Source of the DNA: an uncultured Bacteroidales bacterium
GTDB lineage: Bacteria > Bacteroidota > Bacteroidia > Bacteroidales > Paludibacteraceae
NCBI GenBank assembly: GCA_946184195.1
Contig: CAMHEP010000062.1
Coordinates: forward strand, 1 to 9,058
DNA length: 9,058 nt
Direction: 5' to 3'
Of the stretch, positions 6,922 through 9,058 are shown piece by piece (position 1 is the stretch's first letter; every line of letters begins with the position of its first letter). The position numbers were made by a program, and so were the translations under genes. The notes beneath the pieces are model-generated. The model saw nothing but the letters and a program-made list of their open reading frames with translations. It did no database searches and was not told where the DNA came from.

Positions 6922-8382
6922 ATGCGTCGTACGCTCTACATAGCCCTACTGGTTCTGTCACTCGTTCGGGTGGCAGAACCGGTGGCTGCGCGTACCATAC
7001 GCGTCACTAAAGCATCGGCGATTAACAACACAACTTTCTCCCCAGGCGATACGGTTGTGATGGCGGCAGGTGTATGGACGAACCAGTCCGTCTCACTGCG
7101 TGGGAACGGCACTGCTTCCGCACCTGTCGTACTCATGGCTTCCACACCCGGACAAGTGCAGATGCGCGGCAATAGCACACTCACACTCAACGGTAAGTAT
7201 CAGGTGGTAACAGGACTTGATTTCAACGGTACCTATACCGGCTCCTCCCATATCATCACTTTTGCCGCCGGATCCGAGCATTGCACACTTGCGCATTGCC
7301 GCATACAGGACTATTCCACATCCTCGCTCTCTACGGATAATAAGTGGGTGTCCTTACGAGGCAAGGAGCATACCGTCACACACTGCTCCTTCTCCGGAAA
7401 AGCCAATATGGGAACGTTGCTGGTCGTATGGCTGGAGTCGGGTATCGTACCACGACATACCATCTCCTATAACGACTTCGGCTATCGGCAATCGCTTGTT
7501 GATAGCGACGGTAAGGCACTCAACGGACAAGAGATAATACGTATCGGTGATAGTTCCACCAGTATGCAGGATGCTTCCTGTCTCGTGGAGAATAATATCT
7601 TTACCGACTGCGATGGCGAGATTGAGACTATATCCAATAAATCATGCTCCAATACCTATCGCTACAATGTCTTCCGACATAGTGCCGGCTCTATCACTCT
7701 CAGACATGGCAATGGATGTCTCGTCGAGCATAATTATTTCTTCGGCGAGGGCAAAGCCGCTACAGGCGGTGTTCGCATCATTGGCGAAAACCATACCGTC
7801 ATACATAATTATTTTCATTCCCTCACGGGAAATAACTTCCGCGCTGCAATCTGTGTCGTCACCGGACGACAAAACTCTGAACTGAACGGCTATTTTCAAG
7901 TCAAAAATGCCGTCATCGCACATAATACCTGCGTCAACTGCAAAGAGGCTGTTTGCCTTAATTATAATACCTCCTCTGACTGTACCATGCCGCCTCTCTC
8001 CTCACGTCTTGATTCCAACATAGTCTATAATGATGCATCAAACAAATCGAATATCATCGTCAATATTGCTGCGGCCGGAGGCTCACTCACTCAGTTTGGT
8101 AATACCTATAATGCGGGTAAGTGGAAAAACTATTCTCCTGCCACTTCGGCGTGGACCAAACAGACCGCTTTGCCGCTTCCCGTCTTCGATGACGAGAATC
8201 TCCTTGCCGTGGAGGATGTTGGACCGGATTGGCTTCGTCCTGACCTCTCCACCTCTTTATCACTCAATCCTCTTTTCTCTACGGGAGAGGAGGCAGTGGA
8301 GAGACTCCTATGGCTCAATGGCATGATTGTACTACAGCATGATGGTCAACTATATAATCTCAACGGATCGCGTATACAATGA
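6922..8382 (+). CDS. Polysaccharide lyase family 6 (chondroitinase B/alginate lyase type)
   Basis: 486 residues, close to the length of single-domain PL6 enzymes. The ATG at 6922 gives a signal peptide (MRRTLYIALLVLSLV, cleavage near residue 23, PVAA/RTIRV). A right-handed parallel beta-helix pattern covers most of the protein. PL6 hallmarks in order: APVVLMASTPGQV, VVTGLDF, FSGKANMG, NGQEIIRIGDSS (from Asn201), CDGEIETISNKS, LRHGN, GGVRIIGENHTV, and VGPDW near the end. Lys240 and Arg261 are 21 residues apart, matching the catalytic Lys250/Arg271 pair known from Pedobacter chondroitinase B; Glu233 and Glu235 match its calcium ligands Glu243/Glu245. Known chemistry: beta-elimination at a 4-linked uronic acid, leaving an unsaturated end. 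Members act on alginate or on dermatan/chondroitin sulfate, and I cannot decide which from sequence alone. The last 21 residues carry the short C-terminal pattern (GMIVL ... YNLNGSRIQ), unusual for PL6 and suggesting export. The stop overlaps the SusC start by 4 nt. Confidence 0.93.
   Translation: MRRTLYIALLVLSLVRVAEPVAARTIRVTKASAINNTTFSPGDTVVMAAGVWTNQSVSLRGNGTASAPVVLMASTPGQVQMRGNSTLTLNGKYQVVTGLDFNGTYTGSSHIITFAAGSEHCTLAHCRIQDYSTSSLSTDNKWVSLRGKEHTVTHCSFSGKANMGTLLVVWLESGIVPRHTISYNDFGYRQSLVDSDGKALNGQEIIRIGDSSTSMQDASCLVENNIFTDCDGEIETISNKSCSNTYRYNVFRHSAGSITLRHGNGCLVEHNYFFGEGKAATGGVRIIGENHTVIHNYFHSLTGNNFRAAICVVTGRQNSELNGYFQVKNAVIAHNTCVNCKEAVCLNYNTSSDCTMPPLSSRLDSNIVYNDASNKSNIIVNIAAAGGSLTQFGNTYNAGKWKNYSPATSAWTKQTALPLPVFDDENLLAVEDVGPDWLRPDLSTSLSLNPLFSTGEEAVERLLWLNGMIVLQHDGQLYNLNGSRIQ
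8379..8382 (+). other. ATGA stop/start overlap between PL6 and SusC genes
   Basis: The PL6 stop (TGA, 8380-8382) overlaps an ATG at 8379 in the SusC frame. This arrangement is typical of translational coupling. A second in-frame ATG at 8385 begins 2 nt after the stop; use of either start would keep the two genes coupled. Confidence 0.6.
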
Positions 8383-9058
8383 TTATGAAACGCTATTTAA
8401 CTATTATTCTTTTGCTTGCGTTGACGCAACTCATCAACGCCGCTATCCCTGTCGCCGGACAAGTTAAGGACGACAAGGGTGAACCGCTTATCGGTGTTAA
8501 TATCACCGTCACAGGGACAGGACAAGGTACGCTGACCAATATAGACGGTGAGTTTGCCATTGAGGTCGATCCCGGGAGCACACTCTCCTTCTCTTACATG
8601 GGTTATCAGACACGGACTCTGCCGGTCTCTATGGACTTTATGCACGTTACTCTCACCGAGACAACACAGGATATTGACGAGGTTGTGGTGGTGGGCTATG
8701 GTGTGCAGAAGAAGTCTCACCTTACCGGTTCTGTCACAAAGTTCCAAGACGACAACCTCGGTGATATGGCGGTGTCACGACTCGACCAGGCTCTCCAAGG
8801 TAAGATAGCCGGTGTGAACATCGGTAATGTCTCCTCCGAAGCCGGAGCCGCTCCACAAATACGTGTTCGCGGTATGGGCTCCATATCTGCCTCCAACGAA
8901 CCCCTCATAGTCGTTGACGGCTATCCTATGGAGGATGGACTCAGTATGGTTGACATGAATGATGTCGAGTCCATCGAGGTGCTTAAGGATGCCGCATCGG
9001 CAGCAATATACGGCTCACGCGGTGCCAATGGTGTCATTCTCATCACTACCAAAAGCGG
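8379..9058 (+). CDS. susC-like: SusC/RagA-family TonB-dependent outer-membrane receptor, 3'-truncated
   Basis: The frame runs off the right edge; 226 complete codons are seen of a family that usually has about 1000 residues. The start is ATG 8379 (MIMKRYLTII) or ATG 8385 (MKRYLTII); no earlier in-frame start exists before a TAA at 8355. Order: signal peptide (about 1-22); a carboxypeptidase-regulatory-like N-terminal domain (about 24-95, VAGQVKDDKGEPLIGVNITV, then DGEF and SYMGYQT); the TonB-box-like DEVVVVGYG; and the start of the plug domain with QALQGKIAGV, IRVRGMGS, EPLIVVDGYPM, ESIEVLKDAASAAIYGSRGANG and VILITTKSG, all hallmarks of the SusC family. Known role: import of oligosaccharides across the outer membrane with a SusD lipoprotein lid, powered by TonB. 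Here it would take up fragments made by the PL6 lyase; a susD gene is expected just downstream. Confidence 0.95.
   Translation, partial: MIMKRYLTIILLLALTQLINAAIPVAGQVKDDKGEPLIGVNITVTGTGQGTLTNIDGEFAIEVDPGSTLSFSYMGYQTRTLPVSMDFMHVTLTETTQDIDEVVVVGYGVQKKSHLTGSVTKFQDDNLGDMAVSRLDQALQGKIAGVNIGNVSSEAGAAPQIRVRGMGSISASNEPLIVVDGYPMEDGLSMVDMNDVESIEVLKDAASAAIYGSRGANGVILITTKS

Noticed and set aside
1..9058. CRISPR arrays, tRNA/rRNA genes, insertion sequences, phage or defence genes
   Set aside because: None seen. The window is nearly all coding sequence for five co-directional glycan-related genes, with no direct-repeat arrays, transposase motifs or terminal inverted repeats.

Overview
The window looks like a piece of a Bacteroidota (order Bacteroidales) chromosome. 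It ends in the first quarter of a SusC/RagA-type TonB-dependent receptor. Two kinds of C-terminal region resembling type IX secretion (T9SS) sorting domains are present, and translation starts lack Shine-Dalgarno sequences, as is usual in this phylum. I cannot name the genus from the sequence.

All five genes are on the + strand and are packed tightly, so they read as one operon. In order they are: (1) a large multidomain protein, cut by the left edge, with an SGNH/SASA-type carbohydrate esterase domain and a full-length T9SS-like C-terminal domain (CTD); (2) a secreted protein made of two tandem LamG-like domains; (3) a secreted protein with one LamG-like domain, two fibronectin type III (Fn3)-like domains and an unassigned domain between them; (4) a polysaccharide lyase of family PL6 (chondroitinase B/alginate lyase type) with the catalytic Lys and Arg in place; (5) the start of a SusC-like receptor, cut by the right edge. 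The gaps are 44, 29 and 9 nt, followed by a 4-nt ATGA overlap. No terminator or promoter was recognised between the genes. No stretch longer than 44 nt is non-coding, apart from the cut ends.

Together this resembles a polysaccharide utilisation locus. The lyase would cut a uronic-acid-containing polysaccharide, the esterase would remove acyl (probably acetyl) groups, the LamG-like proteins may hold the glycan at the surface, and SusC would import the fragments with a SusD partner expected just downstream. The substrate is undecided: PL6 covers alginate and dermatan/chondroitin sulfate.

The least ordinary points are two. One LamG-like domain family occurs four times in three neighbouring genes. 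Genes 2, 3 and 4, otherwise different, end in the same 21-residue pattern in register with the stop codon; this pattern matches the core of gene 1's CTD but lacks its last 35 residues.
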